Shown: positions 1 to 8,364 of the stretch, in pieces | Numbering within the stretch: position 1 is the stretch's first letter | Layout of the letters: the number at the start of each line of letters is the position of its first letter | DNA from: Alphaproteobacteria bacterium | Lineage (GTDB): Bacteria; Pseudomonadota; Alphaproteobacteria; Caulobacterales; Aquidulcibacteraceae | Direction of reading: 5' to 3' | DNA length: 40,828 bases | Assembly: GCA_018971945.1 (NCBI GenBank) | Contig: JAGWZH010000018.1 | Location: 1 to 40,828 of the forward strand | Position numbers and translations under genes: made by a program | Notes under the pieces: generated by a model | What the model was told of the DNA's origin: nothing | What the model saw: only the letters and a program-made list of their open reading frames with translations | The model's database searches: none

Positions 1-804
1 GGCGGCGAAGCAATCCTCCGCATCGAGCCAGAGCCCGTCGACATCCAATCGACGATAACGCCGCAGTCCGAGATGCACCCCCGCAAGGCTCGTCACCGCG
101 CCGGAGGTCCCAATCACCTGACCTGCGCCCCGCGCAAAAACGCCTTCCAACGCCTTGGGCAGCCCCGCTGACCGGAGACTGTCCAGGACATCTTCGACCA
201 TCCCTTCATACCAGCGAGAATCGGGCGCAGCGGGTTCGGGCCATTTTTCGGTCAGTCCCACAACCCCGACGGGCGCCGAGGCCCAAGCCAGCAACTTGGG
301 TTCGCCGCCTCGGGGTGTGGCGGGGATGTCGATAAAAGAGATCTCGGTGGAACCGCCGCCGATATCCACCACAAGCGCGCATTCGGCGTCGGCGTCCACC
401 AGTTCGGCGCAGCCCAAGGCCGCCAGCCGCGCTTCCTCCTCCGCCGATATGACAGACAGGCTGAGCCCCGTTTCACGCCTGACGCGGTCCAGAAATTCCG
501 CGCCGTTGGATGCAAGGCGACACGCCTGGGTCGCCACGCCTGCCAGTTCCGTGGCGCTATGCTCGGCGATGCGCGCGGCACATTCTTTCAGGGCGTCCAA
601 GGCGCGCGCCATCGCGGCGGAAGCGAGCCGTCCAGTCCCGCCCAACCCCTCTCCCAAACGCACGATCCGGGAATAGCCGCCCAGCACGCGGTAGCCGCCC
701 CGCGAGGGAGCGGCCAACAAAAGACGACAATTATTCGTGCCAAGGTCAAGCGCTGCGAACCGGGCCGCAGCCCTCTCTTGGAAGGAAATGGGTCGTTGAT
801 GCAT
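1..804 (-). CDS. Ppx/GppA family phosphatase (3' end beyond window)
   Basis: Reading from the ATG at 804 gives 268 codons that run off the left edge, so the C-terminus is missing. The N-terminal part carries the two phosphate-binding signatures of the ASKHA-fold exopolyphosphatase/guanosine pentaphosphatase family: DLGTNNCRLLLA near residue 20 and VVDIGGGSTE near residue 145. Family members hydrolyse polyphosphate or pppGpp in the cytoplasm. The visible part corresponds to the catalytic domain; whether a C-terminal HD-like domain follows cannot be seen. Exopolyphosphatase and GppA cannot be told apart from this fragment. The gene is divergent from hspQ, and the 160 bases between them must hold both promoters. 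Confidence 0.85.
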   Translation of the reverse strand, partial: MHQRPISFQERAAARFAALDLGTNNCRLLLAAPSRGGYRVLGGYSRIVRLGEGLGGTGRLASAAMARALDALKECAARIAEHSATELAGVATQACRLASNGAEFLDRVRRETGLSLSVISAEEEARLAALGCAELVDADAECALVVDIGGGSTEISFIDIPATPRGGEPKLLAWASAPVGVVGLTEKWPEPAAPDSRWYEGMVEDVLDSLRSAGLPKALEGVFARGAGQVIGTSGAVTSLAGVHLGLRRYRRLDVDGLWLDAEDCFAA

Positions 805-965
805 CGGCTGCTGAAAATCGATCGCTGAGCGCCCTCTGAACGGACGCGGCGACACCCTATGTGGGGGCGCGGCGCTCGACAATGAAGCCCACGCCTTGCG
901 GGCGCCGATCCTGGGACCTACCTCTTCCATCACGCTGCCGTTCGCCCAAACCAAAGGAGGGAGCA

Positions 966-1289
966 ATGCGCGAAGCGAGGTTCTCGATCGGGCAAGTGGT
1001 CAAGCATCGCTTGTTCCCCTTCAGGGGGGTTGTGTTCGACGTCGATGAGACGTTCTCCAACACTGAAGAATGGTACGAGGCGATCCCTGCCGCCATCCGC
1101 CCGAAACGGGATCAGCCCTTCTACCACCTCTTGGCGGAGAATGCAGAGAGCGCCTATGTGGCCTATGTCTCCGAGCAGAATCTCCTGCCCGATGACAGCG
1201 GCGATCCGATCAATCATCCCCAGGTGGCGGAATTGTTCGCCGCCAAGGAGGGAGATCGGTACAAGCTGCGGGATCAACGCCTCAATTAG
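966..1289 (+). CDS. hspQ: Heat shock protein HspQ
   Basis: This 107-residue protein matches HspQ in length (about 105 in E. coli) and pattern: an N-terminal F-IGQVVKHRLFPFRGVVFDVD segment, a central FYHLLAE block and a YVSEQNL block. HspQ is a small hemimethylated-DNA-binding YccV-like protein. In E. coli it acts as a specificity-enhancing factor or adaptor for Lon and affects DnaA stability. A longer in-frame reading starts at 861, but ATG 966 is preceded by an excellent ribosome binding site (AAAGGAGG, 953-960), which fixes this start. The gene converges on astB with only three bases between the stops. No sigma-32-like promoter was convincing upstream. Confidence 0.92.
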   Translation: MREARFSIGQVVKHRLFPFRGVVFDVDETFSNTEEWYEAIPAAIRPKRDQPFYHLLAENAESAYVAYVSEQNLLPDDSGDPINHPQVAELFAAKEGDRYKLRDQRLN

Positions 1290-1292
1290 CGC

Positions 1293-2636
1293 TCACCGTT
1301 GGAAGCTGTAAAAGTCCTCGCCAAGCGGCAAAATCCTGGTGAGTGCGTCCATCGCGGCGCGGGCCTCCGTCAGCAGATGCGGATCGGCGAGGTCTTCCGG
1401 GGCAAGCGTCTCCCGGTAGTGAGCCCGCACCCAGACCTCCAGGGCGGCGCCCAACACCTCGGTCCATAAAAACCCGCCACGCATCGCGGCCTGTTCCTCA
1501 GGGGTCGCCTCCACACGCAGCCGCAAGCACGCAGGGCCTCCTCCATTGCGCATGCTCTCGCGCACGTCGACGATCTCGACCCCCCCGATGGGACCGCCGT
1601 CCGCGATCAAGGCCTGCAGCGCGTCCCAGACGAGAGGCGATTCCTGCGTCTCCGCAGGGGCGATCAGCGTTTTGCGGTCGGCCCCCGGCAGCGTGACCAA
1701 TTGGCTGTTGAAGAGATAGGTCTTGATCGCATCAGACAGGCCGACAGCCGACCTGGGGATGATCGCCCAGCGGGGCGCGAACAGACCGTCTGCGGCCCGG
1801 GCCAGCGCCTCCCGCGCCCCCGCGAGGTCGGCGAAGGCCTGCTCGTGGCAGAACAGCGTATCGCCATGGGCCACTGCGACCACATCATTGTGAAAGGCGC
1901 CTGCGTCGATCGCCTCCACACCCTGCAGCCAAAAAAGCGTCGCCCCCTGCCGCAAACCATGCCGGCGCGCGATGGCCTCGCAAGCCTCCCGCGTCTGGCG
2001 GGCGGGAAATTGACCGCTCTCGCGCTCGAACCCGCCGCGGCCATAGACAAACACCTCCACCCCAGGAGCCCCAGGGGCTGCGGCCAAGCGCATGTGATTG
2101 GCCGCGCCCTCGTCGGCGAACACGGCTTGCGCCGGCAATGCTTCGTGAACTGCGAACCGGGACGGGTCGAAGAATATCCGCCGCAATAGTCTCTGGGTAT
2201 GGGCCGGCTCCTGGGCCCGATGCGCCATGGTCACGAGATTGGCGACGCTGAAATGGAGCCGACCATCGATGGCGTCCGCGCTGGGTGAAACCGTGGCGGC
2301 GTTCGCCGCCCACATCGAAGAGGCGGCCAGCGCATTCCTGGCCAAGCGCGGATCGGCGCGCATGGCGGCCTCCCAAACCGCAGCGTCGGCGCCCGCAAAC
2401 CCAAGCGTCCTTAACCAGCCGATGTTCGGTCGCTCCATGGGCGCCAACACGCCCTGCCTGAGCCCAAGACCCGCAAGCCGCCGCATCTTCGCCAAGCCTT
2501 GCAGGGCGGCGTCACGAGGCCTCGCAATCGCGTCCTTGTGGCGGGCGGAGGCGAGATTGCCTTCCGAGAGCCCAGCATAATTATGTGTCGGCCCCACCAG
2601 GCCGTCGAAATTGATCTCGTCACTCACGGGGCTCAC
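1293..2636 (-). CDS. astB: N-succinylarginine dihydrolase AstB
   Basis: AstB hydrolyses N2-succinylarginine to N2-succinylornithine, ammonia and CO2, the second step of the arginine succinyltransferase (AST) pathway. The protein opens with the family signature NFDGLVGPTHNYAGLS and contains SSMWAANAATVSPS, YPARQTRE-like FPARQTREA, FHNDVVAV (catalytic His region) and ESMRNGGGPACLRLR (nucleophilic Cys). Length (447 residues) equals that of E. coli AstB. The start is taken as GTG 2636, which overlaps the astD stop as GTGA; a second GTG at 2627 is nearly as good. It is the last gene of the minus-strand M20-astA-astD-astB operon and looks intact. Confidence 0.95.
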   Translation of the reverse strand: MSPVSDEINFDGLVGPTHNYAGLSEGNLASARHKDAIARPRDAALQGLAKMRRLAGLGLRQGVLAPMERPNIGWLRTLGFAGADAAVWEAAMRADPRLARNALAASSMWAANAATVSPSADAIDGRLHFSVANLVTMAHRAQEPAHTQRLLRRIFFDPSRFAVHEALPAQAVFADEGAANHMRLAAAPGAPGVEVFVYGRGGFERESGQFPARQTREACEAIARRHGLRQGATLFWLQGVEAIDAGAFHNDVVAVAHGDTLFCHEQAFADLAGAREALARAADGLFAPRWAIIPRSAVGLSDAIKTYLFNSQLVTLPGADRKTLIAPAETQESPLVWDALQALIADGGPIGGVEIVDVRESMRNGGGPACLRLRVEATPEEQAAMRGGFLWTEVLGAALEVWVRAHYRETLAPEDLADPHLLTEARAAMDALTRILPLGEDFYSFQR

Positions 2637-4075
2637 CAAGCCAGTCCCGGCGCAGGCAAGGCTTTGGCCTTGGGTGCGGTTTGCTGGGACACAGGATAGG
2701 CGCAATAGTCCGCCGCATAGGCCGCCGACGGGCGCAGATTGCCCGATGCCCCCTGACCGCCGAAAGGCAGCGCGCCCGAAGCTCCGGTCGTCGGCCGGTT
2801 CCAGTTCAGAACCCCAACGCGAAGCCGGTCGCGCGCGGTCTCCCATACAGCCGGATCATCGCAGATGACCCCCGCCGCAAGCCCAAACCGCGTCGCATTG
2901 GCGAGGCTGATCGCGGCTTTGAGATCCGTCACCCGATAGACCTGCAACAAGGGGCCGAAGGCTTCCTCATCCGGCGCCTGAACCCCTGTCATCTCAATCA
3001 GACCCGGGGTGAGAAATGCGCCGGTTCGCATCATGGGCCGCAACGCCCGACCGCCAGCGGCGAGGAGCTCGGCCTGAAACGCCATCAATCGGTCGGCGGC
3101 CTTCTCAGACACCACTGGCCCAAGGAACGGCTCTTCGCCCGCCGGGCCGACCTTAAGTCTCGCCATAAGGCTCAGCAGCGCAGCGATGACCCCATCGCCG
3201 AAGCCCCCCTCGGGCAGAATAAGCCGCCGGGCGCAGGTGCAGCGCTGACCGCTCGTCATGAAGGCGGAGTGGACAATCAGGTTGGCCGCAGCCGCAGCGT
3301 CCGCCGGGGGCCACACAATCAGGGGCGCGTTACCCCCCATCTCAAGCGCCAACAGGACTTCAGGCCGCCCCGCGAAGTGGCGGTGGATCGCAGCGCCGGC
3401 CTCCGCGGAGCCGGTGAACAGAACGCCCGCGATCCCATCGGCCTGAACCAACGCCCGGCCCACGCCGCCTCCGCCCTGCACCAGGTTGACCACGCCTTTC
3501 GGCAGCCCAGCCTTCTCCCACAACGCCGCCATCATGACCCCAACGCCCGGGGTGAACTCGCTCGGCTTAAACACCACCGTATTGCCTGCAAGCAGCGCGG
3601 GCATGATGTGACCATTGGGCAGATGCGCGGGAAAATTGAACGGGCCAAGCACAGCCAAAACCCCATGCGGCCTATGCTCCAGCCGCGTTTCGCCAAAAGG
3701 CGTCTGAGACGCCTTCTCCCCGGCCCGCTCTCTTTGCGCCGCGATCGAGAGCCCCGCCTTGCCGACCACGCTTTCGACCTCGCCGCGGGCGTCCCACAGC
3801 GCTTTGCCCATTTCCAGCGCGATGCGCGCGGCGAAAGAGTCTGCTTCCGCCTTCACCAGAGCGGCGAAGGCCTCCACAAGCGCGATCCGACGCTCCAACG
3901 GCGTCGCGGCCCAATCCGGGAAGGCCGCCTTCGCGGCCGCGACTGCAGCCTGGACGTCGTCCCCGCTCGCCCCTGCGCCCCGCCACAAGACCGCGCCGGT
4001 CGCCGGATCCCGCGCCGCCAATTCCTCGCCTCCGCCCGGCCGCCATATGCCGTCGATGAAGAGCTCAGTCCGCAT
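2633..4075 (-). CDS. astD: Succinylglutamate-semialdehyde dehydrogenase AstD
   Basis: This NAD-dependent aldehyde dehydrogenase oxidises N-succinylglutamate 5-semialdehyde to N-succinylglutamate in arginine catabolism. The 480-residue protein has the ALDH landmarks in order: GPFNFPAHLPNGH (near 144), VVFKPSEFTP (near 167), LEMGGNAP with the general-base Glu near 245, and GQRCTCARR with the catalytic Cys near 279. The ATG at 4075 lies inside the 3' end of astA (11-base overlap), and the stop overlaps the astB GTG start, so translation is likely coupled along the operon. A longer reading to 4102 lies further inside astA and is less likely. No damage is seen. Confidence 0.95.
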   Translation of the reverse strand: MRTELFIDGIWRPGGGEELAARDPATGAVLWRGAGASGDDVQAAVAAAKAAFPDWAATPLERRIALVEAFAALVKAEADSFAARIALEMGKALWDARGEVESVVGKAGLSIAAQRERAGEKASQTPFGETRLEHRPHGVLAVLGPFNFPAHLPNGHIMPALLAGNTVVFKPSEFTPGVGVMMAALWEKAGLPKGVVNLVQGGGGVGRALVQADGIAGVLFTGSAEAGAAIHRHFAGRPEVLLALEMGGNAPLIVWPPADAAAAANLIVHSAFMTSGQRCTCARRLILPEGGFGDGVIAALLSLMARLKVGPAGEEPFLGPVVSEKAADRLMAFQAELLAAGGRALRPMMRTGAFLTPGLIEMTGVQAPDEEAFGPLLQVYRVTDLKAAISLANATRFGLAAGVICDDPAVWETARDRLRVGVLNWNRPTTGASGALPFGGQGASGNLRPSAAYAADYCAYPVSQQTAPKAKALPAPGLAW

Positions 4076-5105
4076 CGCCGACCCATATCCTTGCCGTTTC
4101 ACCCGCCTTCAAGCCTAGCGCCTCAAGCGCGGCCGGCGAGGCGCAAACGGCGTCCTGGGCAAGCAAGGTCACGCGCACCTGGGCGCAGGAGAAGTCCTTC
4201 AAAGCCGCCCGCGCCAGGAGCGCCCGTCGGCCCTTCTCCACCCTCCCCGCTTCCACCCTTACAAGGCGCGACTCGCGGTGGGTCCGGATCTGGTCGCGCG
4301 GCGCGCTCAATAAAGGCCCGCCGTCGAAAATGTCGATGACATGATCGAACCGAAAGCCCTCCCACTCCAAGAGCCGCATGGCCCCCTGTCCTTCAACATG
4401 GCACTTGCCAATGACCGCTTGCGCCTCAAGCGGCAGGAGATCCACGTAAATCGGCGAGCGCGGCATGAGGTCGAGGATGAACTGGTTGTCGGTCGTCGCC
4501 GAAATCGCGTCCGCTTCGGAAAAATCCATGCGGAAGAAATGCCGGCCCAGGGCCTCCCAGAAAGGCGACCGACCCGCGGCGTCCACAACGCCGCGCAGCT
4601 CAGAGACGACCTCTTTGTGGAACCGGTGCGGCGCTGCGGCGATCAGCAGATAGCGCGCCTGCGCCAGCGCTCTCCCCGCGCCCGCGGCGCGATGATCGGG
4701 ATGCACAAAAAGCGATCCAACCTCGGAAGAACCATGGTGCTCGTTGACAAGCACCAAGAGGTTCATGTCGAAGCGACGCTTGGCCGCGAGGCTCGCCTGC
4801 GCCACCGTCACGACCCGGAAATTAAAGAAGGGCGGCATCATGCCAATGGTCGCCTTCACCGCGGCGGTGCCGACGATCGCGCCCGTCGGAAGATGCTCCA
4901 TCATGAGCAGGTAGCGTTCCGGACCCGGTTCGGTGAGATCAGCGGCATAGGCTGCGACGCTTTTGGCGAGGCGCTTTTCCAGAGCCGCCTCTTCCGCCAT
5001 CAGGCTCGTGAAGCCAGGGCCCGCCAGCTCTCGCAAGCTCAGGAGATAAGGAAGATCGTCCGCCCGGGCCGCGCGGATCACATAGAGCGGGTCGGCGGCG
5101 TTCAT
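4065..5105 (-). CDS. astA: Arginine N-succinyltransferase AstA
   Basis: AstA transfers succinyl from succinyl-CoA to the alpha-amino group of arginine, the committing step of the AST pathway. The 346-residue protein matches the single-chain family length. Recognisable blocks are IRAARADDLPYLLSL at the N-terminus, the FNFRVVTVAQAS and LLVLVNEHHGSSEVGSLFV regions, VVSELRG, and FWEALGRHFFRMDFSEAD. The fold is GNAT-like. Its ATG overlaps the stop of the upstream M20 gene (ATGA, 5102-5105), and its own end overlaps astD. The gene order astA-astD-astB is typical. An astC-type transaminase and a canonical AstE are not in this window. Confidence 0.95.
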   Translation of the reverse strand: MNAADPLYVIRAARADDLPYLLSLRELAGPGFTSLMAEEAALEKRLAKSVAAYAADLTEPGPERYLLMMEHLPTGAIVGTAAVKATIGMMPPFFNFRVVTVAQASLAAKRRFDMNLLVLVNEHHGSSEVGSLFVHPDHRAAGAGRALAQARYLLIAAAPHRFHKEVVSELRGVVDAAGRSPFWEALGRHFFRMDFSEADAISATTDNQFILDLMPRSPIYVDLLPLEAQAVIGKCHVEGQGAMRLLEWEGFRFDHVIDIFDGGPLLSAPRDQIRTHRESRLVRVEAGRVEKGRRALLARAALKDFSCAQVRVTLLAQDAVCASPAALEALGLKAGETARIWVGDAD

Positions 5106-6367
5106 GAACGCAGCTCCCGCACATCATGCAGGCCGCTGGCGAAAGCCGCGAGCATCAGAAAAGAAAGCTGCGCCCGCGGCGCAAAACTCGCCGCGATCGC
5201 GAACTCGTCTTCGGAGTGCAACGCGCCGCCGCAGGGCCCGAGCGTATCGATATTGGGACACCCGGCGGCAGCAAGATTGTTGCCTTCGCACACCCCGCCC
5301 GAGGGGGCGAAGCGTACGACTTGGCCCAGGCCTCGCGCAAGATTTCCGGTCCAATCGACCAAACGCTTTTGGGCTGGGGTCAAAGGCTTCGGCGGCCGGG
5401 TGAAGCCCCCGTTCAACGCCGCAGCGATGCCGTCAAGGGCGGCCATGTCGGCTACGATCTTGTTCACCTCGGCCAGCGACCACGCGGCGGCCTCCTCATC
5501 GGGCGCCCTCACATTGAAACGCACGACAGCGATATCCGGCACCACGTTGACAGGGCCTCCGCCTTCAATGGCGCCAATATTGACCGTCACCCCGTCGCGC
5601 TGGCCGTTCAGAGCACTCAACGCCAAGGCGGCTTGGGCGCCGGCGAGCACCGCATTGCGTCCCTCGTCAAAGGCGCGGCCGACATGCGCGGAACGACCCT
5701 TCAGGATCAGGGCGAAGATGGCGCTGCCCTTGCGGGCGTCGACAAGGCCCCCGTCAGGCAGGCCCGGTTCGTAAGTCATCCCCACATGGGCGCGATGACC
5801 CAGTTCGGCGAGAAAGGGAGCGGAGGCGGGAGACCCGATCTCCTCGTCAGGGCTCAAAAGAACCTCAAAGCCAAGCCGATCCTTGAACGGCAGCGTTTCA
5901 AACATCTCCAACGCCGCCTGCATCACCACCAACCCGCCCTTCATGTCGGCAACCCCTGGGCCATGGAGCACGCCGTCAGGACGCAAAATCGGGTTCTGAA
6001 ACGGGTGAGAGGCGGGAAAAACCGTATCGAAATGGCCCGTCAGCGCCACTTGAACCGGGGCGTCGGGCCTTTGTCTGACCCTCAGAGCCGGTGGGTGGAA
6101 CACTTCCTCCATCGCGCCAGCGGCGGTGACGCGTCGGGAGGCGCCGAGTGAGACTGTCTCCACAGGACCGAGACTGCTGAAGGCGGCCTTGAGGCCCTCG
6201 GCCATGCGGGCGAGCCCTCCATTCTCTCTCGAGCCCGAATTGATGCGCGACCAAGCCAGGGTTGTTTCAATCATCTCATCGGCCCGGTCGTCGAGACGCG
6301 CCAAACCTTCGCTCACGGCAGGATCGGCCAGGAGGTCCTCGATGGAGGCGAAAAGGGCTCTGTGCAT
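5102..6367 (-). CDS. M20-family metallohydrolase leading the ast operon
   Basis: The 421-residue protein is an M20 zinc peptidase/deacylase (ArgE/DapE/CPG2 type). Metal-ligand motifs are GHFDTVF (His near 112), GVADMKGG (Asp near 141), SPDEEIGS (catalytic Glu near 175), a YEPG motif, and ALHSEDE near the C-terminus; a dimerisation domain sits between them. It is the first gene of the operon and its stop overlaps the astA start (ATGA). The AST pathway needs a desuccinylase to release glutamate from N-succinylglutamate, normally AstE of the M14-like family. None is seen here, so this M20 enzyme may supply that step; this is inference from position. A general N-acyl amino acid hydrolase or carboxypeptidase is the alternative. 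Confidence 0.85.
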   Translation of the reverse strand: MHRALFASIEDLLADPAVSEGLARLDDRADEMIETTLAWSRINSGSRENGGLARMAEGLKAAFSSLGPVETVSLGASRRVTAAGAMEEVFHPPALRVRQRPDAPVQVALTGHFDTVFPASHPFQNPILRPDGVLHGPGVADMKGGLVVMQAALEMFETLPFKDRLGFEVLLSPDEEIGSPASAPFLAELGHRAHVGMTYEPGLPDGGLVDARKGSAIFALILKGRSAHVGRAFDEGRNAVLAGAQAALALSALNGQRDGVTVNIGAIEGGGPVNVVPDIAVVRFNVRAPDEEAAAWSLAEVNKIVADMAALDGIAAALNGGFTRPPKPLTPAQKRLVDWTGNLARGLGQVVRFAPSGGVCEGNNLAAAGCPNIDTLGPCGGALHSEDEFAIAASFAPRAQLSFLMLAAFASGLHDVRELRS

Positions 6368-6923
6368 GCTCAGGTGTTGCCCGCTCCCCGCTTGGCTGTC
6401 AAAGGGCTGTCGCCCTTTTCAGAGCTCCCAGGGGATTCACCTCTGCGACCAAGGCTGGCCGCGGACATGCCAGAACGCAAAGGCTCAATCGGCGTGCAAG
6501 GCCACGCGTGGCGTCGTTTCTCCCCTGCAGCGCCCTGCATGCGGATCCGCAGCGACGACACGCGGCGATCACAGCCCTCGGGCTTCGCCCGCCATGAGCG
6601 CACATGATCTCCCGCCCCTCCCCGAAAAAGTCCAGACAGCCTTGTCGCACAGCCAGGCGAAGTCGATACGCGCCATCACCCCCCGGGCCGTTGCGTCGGC
6701 CGATGCGTCCTCCTGAAGTCCCCTCGCAGATCATGGCGCGGCTCGAGCATCGCCGCCGCTCTTCCCCCGCGGCGACGCCTCATGGGGTTGAGGCCATCAG
6801 CCCTCATTTGCACGCGACGCCTGCCCCATGCGTCGCGCGCCTTTTCCCAGAGCGGCTGCGCTTGGCTCGCCATGCCGTGATCCCGCGATGGGCCCTTGGC
6901 GCGCGATCGCGCCCATGCCGAAC
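6368..6923. other. Intergenic gap between the M20 gene and the OmpA terminator
   Basis: No convincing gene was found in these 556 bases; the open frames are shadowy, Cys/Arg-rich and lack ribosome binding sites. The right part of the gap drives nothing obvious, while the left part must hold the promoter and leader of the ast operon. A compact hairpin (AAAGGGC, loop TGTC, GCCCTTTT; 6401-6419) lies about 34 bases upstream of the M20 start codon. It could be an attenuator-like or transcript-end structure. Confidence 0.5.
6401..6419. promoter_or_regulatory. Short hairpin in the ast operon leader
   Basis: A seven-base-pair stem (AAAGGGC / GCCCTTT) closes a four-base loop and ends in a short T run on the plus strand. 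It sits between the likely ast promoter region and the M20 start codon. On the minus strand it is followed by bases without a long U tract, so it is more likely a plus-strand transcript end or a leader structure than an efficient terminator of ast transcription. Confidence 0.3.
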
Positions 6924-6955
6924 AAAAAAACGGGCCCGGCCAAAGCCGAGCCCGT
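6924..6955 (-). terminator. Rho-independent terminator of the OmpA-family gene
   Basis: On the minus strand a GC-rich hairpin (ACGGGCTCGGC, loop TTTG, GCCGGGCCCGT with one mismatch) is followed directly by a run of seven T residues. It lies 33 bases after the stop of the OmpA-family gene. Stem strength, short loop and U tract fit an intrinsic terminator. Confidence 0.88.
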
Positions 6956-6988
6956 TCCTTCGAGGTCTTGGAAGATCCCCTGCCGGGT

Positions 6989-8065
6989 TTAACGGAAGGT
7001 GATCGTAAAGGTGGACCGACGGTTTTCCGGGTTCCGTTCGTTGGCGCCCGTGCGAACCGCAAGGAATTGCGGGTCTTCACCCACGCCGCGCTCGGTGATG
7101 ATGTTGGCCGGAACACCACGCGCCACCATCGCTTCCCGAACCACCGCGGCGCGGCGCTCGGACAGGCGCTGGTTGTAGGCCGGCGAACCAGAGGTGTCGG
7201 TGTGGCCAACCACCTCCACAGCGCGCAGATTACAGTTCCGCGCGGCGGCCACAGCCGCGTCGATGTCGCGGATCGCCGTGGGGGTGAGGTTCGACCGATC
7301 CCACTCAAAGTACACCACATAGCCAGCCGTCGGGCACGCGGCCGGAGGCGGCGGCGGCGGAGGCGGAGGCGGAGGTGGCGGAGGTGGCGGAGGTGGCGGA
7401 GGAGGCGGAGGTGGCGGAGGTGGCGGAGGAGGCGCCGCAGGCGCCGCAAACTGCCAGCGCAAGCCGACGGTCACACCCTGATGCTCATAGTCATAAGACC
7501 GCGTGCCCGACAGAGAGCCGCTGCCCACGAACTCCAGATCAGGCGCCGCGAGGTAGCGGTAGCCGATGTCAAGCGTGGCGCGCTCGCTCAATCCAAAAGC
7601 AATGCCGGCGAGCGCTTGATAGGCAAAACCGGTGTCGCTGTCGTTGGAGAACCCAACCGGAGCCACATTGTCGGCAATCAAGGCATCAACCCGGGCCAGA
7701 CCCACGCCAGCGCCGATATAAGGACGAACTTGCCCAGCACTGTTGAAATCGAAGAAGCCGTTCAACATGGCTGTCCAGGCATGCGCGTCCGACGTGGCGG
7801 AGAAGCCTTTGATGTCCACATTATTGAAGCGGTGGCCGACTTCGCCCTCCAGGCGAAAACCGTCCGCGAACCCGTAACCAAGGCCGACGTGCTGGCTCCA
7901 GTCGGCGTCGAACTCGAGCGACGTCCCAGCGGTCTCGCCTTCCAGCGTGCCGTCGAGACCATACCCAGCGTCGGCGCGGCCATACCAACCTTCTTCAGCG
8001 AAGGCCGGCGCAGCGACCACCGTGATCGCAGCCAGAGCGGTGGCGCCCTGCAGAATCTTCTTCAT
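6989..8065 (-). CDS. OmpA-family outer membrane protein with polyproline linker
   Basis: The 358-residue protein has a signal peptide (MKKILQGATALAAITVVAAP, cleavage probably after AFA at 23). A beta-barrel domain rich in alternating aromatic strands follows (about 24-220), then a linker of 30 consecutive prolines, then a C-terminal OmpA-like peptidoglycan-binding domain (VVYFEWDRSNLTP, VEVVGHTDTSGSPAYNQRLSERRA). It should sit in the outer membrane and tether it to peptidoglycan. Two ATGs lie in tandem at 8068 and 8065; the second has better spacing from the GAGGGG ribosome binding site. The gene is monocistronic, ending in a strong terminator, as expected for an abundant porin-like protein. 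Confidence 0.93.
   Translation of the reverse strand: MKKILQGATALAAITVVAAPAFAEEGWYGRADAGYGLDGTLEGETAGTSLEFDADWSQHVGLGYGFADGFRLEGEVGHRFNNVDIKGFSATSDAHAWTAMLNGFFDFNSAGQVRPYIGAGVGLARVDALIADNVAPVGFSNDSDTGFAYQALAGIAFGLSERATLDIGYRYLAAPDLEFVGSGSLSGTRSYDYEHQGVTVGLRWQFAAPAAPPPPPPPPPPPPPPPPPPPPPPPPPPPPPPAACPTAGYVVYFEWDRSNLTPTAIRDIDAAVAAARNCNLRAVEVVGHTDTSGSPAYNQRLSERRAAVVREAMVARGVPANIITERGVGEDPQFLAVRTGANERNPENRRSTFTITFR
7343..7432 (-). repeat. Proline-codon microsatellite (30 consecutive Pro codons)
   Basis: Thirty uninterrupted CCN proline codons, seen on the plus strand as GGC/GGA/GGT triplets, encode the linker of the OmpA-family protein. The array includes near-perfect repeats of a nine-base unit (GGAGGTGGC). 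Such arrays change length readily by slippage, always in steps of three, so the frame is kept while the linker length varies. Confidence 0.9.
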
Positions 8066-8364
8066 CATTATCCCCTCAGTTAGGACACAGACACGAAGAC
8101 AACCGACGGACCACAAGTCGGGTGTCCACAAGCCGGATCGACACGGACCGCGCCGTTCTCGAAGTCGCCTTACACCAAACTACAGCCCAAGGCGATACCG
8201 ATGTCGAGGCGTCTACGAATGTTTCTCCAGTCCGCAGCCTCAAAGCCACGCTGTTGTGACCTTTGCGCCGCACCTGTCGCCATGGCGTTAACATCCTCAC
8301 GATCCGCATCACTCAAGAAATGTTAGGCGTTAACCCTTGTGAGACTAATGTAACTCTCCAATCC
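8066..8364. other. Promoter region of the OmpA-family gene
   Basis: These 299 bases separate two minus-strand genes and contain no supported gene. They must hold the OmpA-family promoter and leader. The stretch 8285-8350 is AT-richer, with two GCGTTAAC boxes (near 8285 and 8329) that could be regulator or promoter elements; no -35/-10 pair can be assigned with confidence. Confidence 0.4.

Noticed and set aside
2681-4339. A 552-codon plus-strand open frame antisense to astD/astA
   Set aside because: It is Arg/Pro-rich, lacks a ribosome binding site and any domain, and lies fully opposite well-conserved ast genes; it is a GC-rich shadow.
6896-8083. A 395-codon plus-strand frame with an arginine-rich tract
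   Set aside because: It is antisense to the OmpA-family gene; the Arg/Trp run is just the complement of the proline codons.
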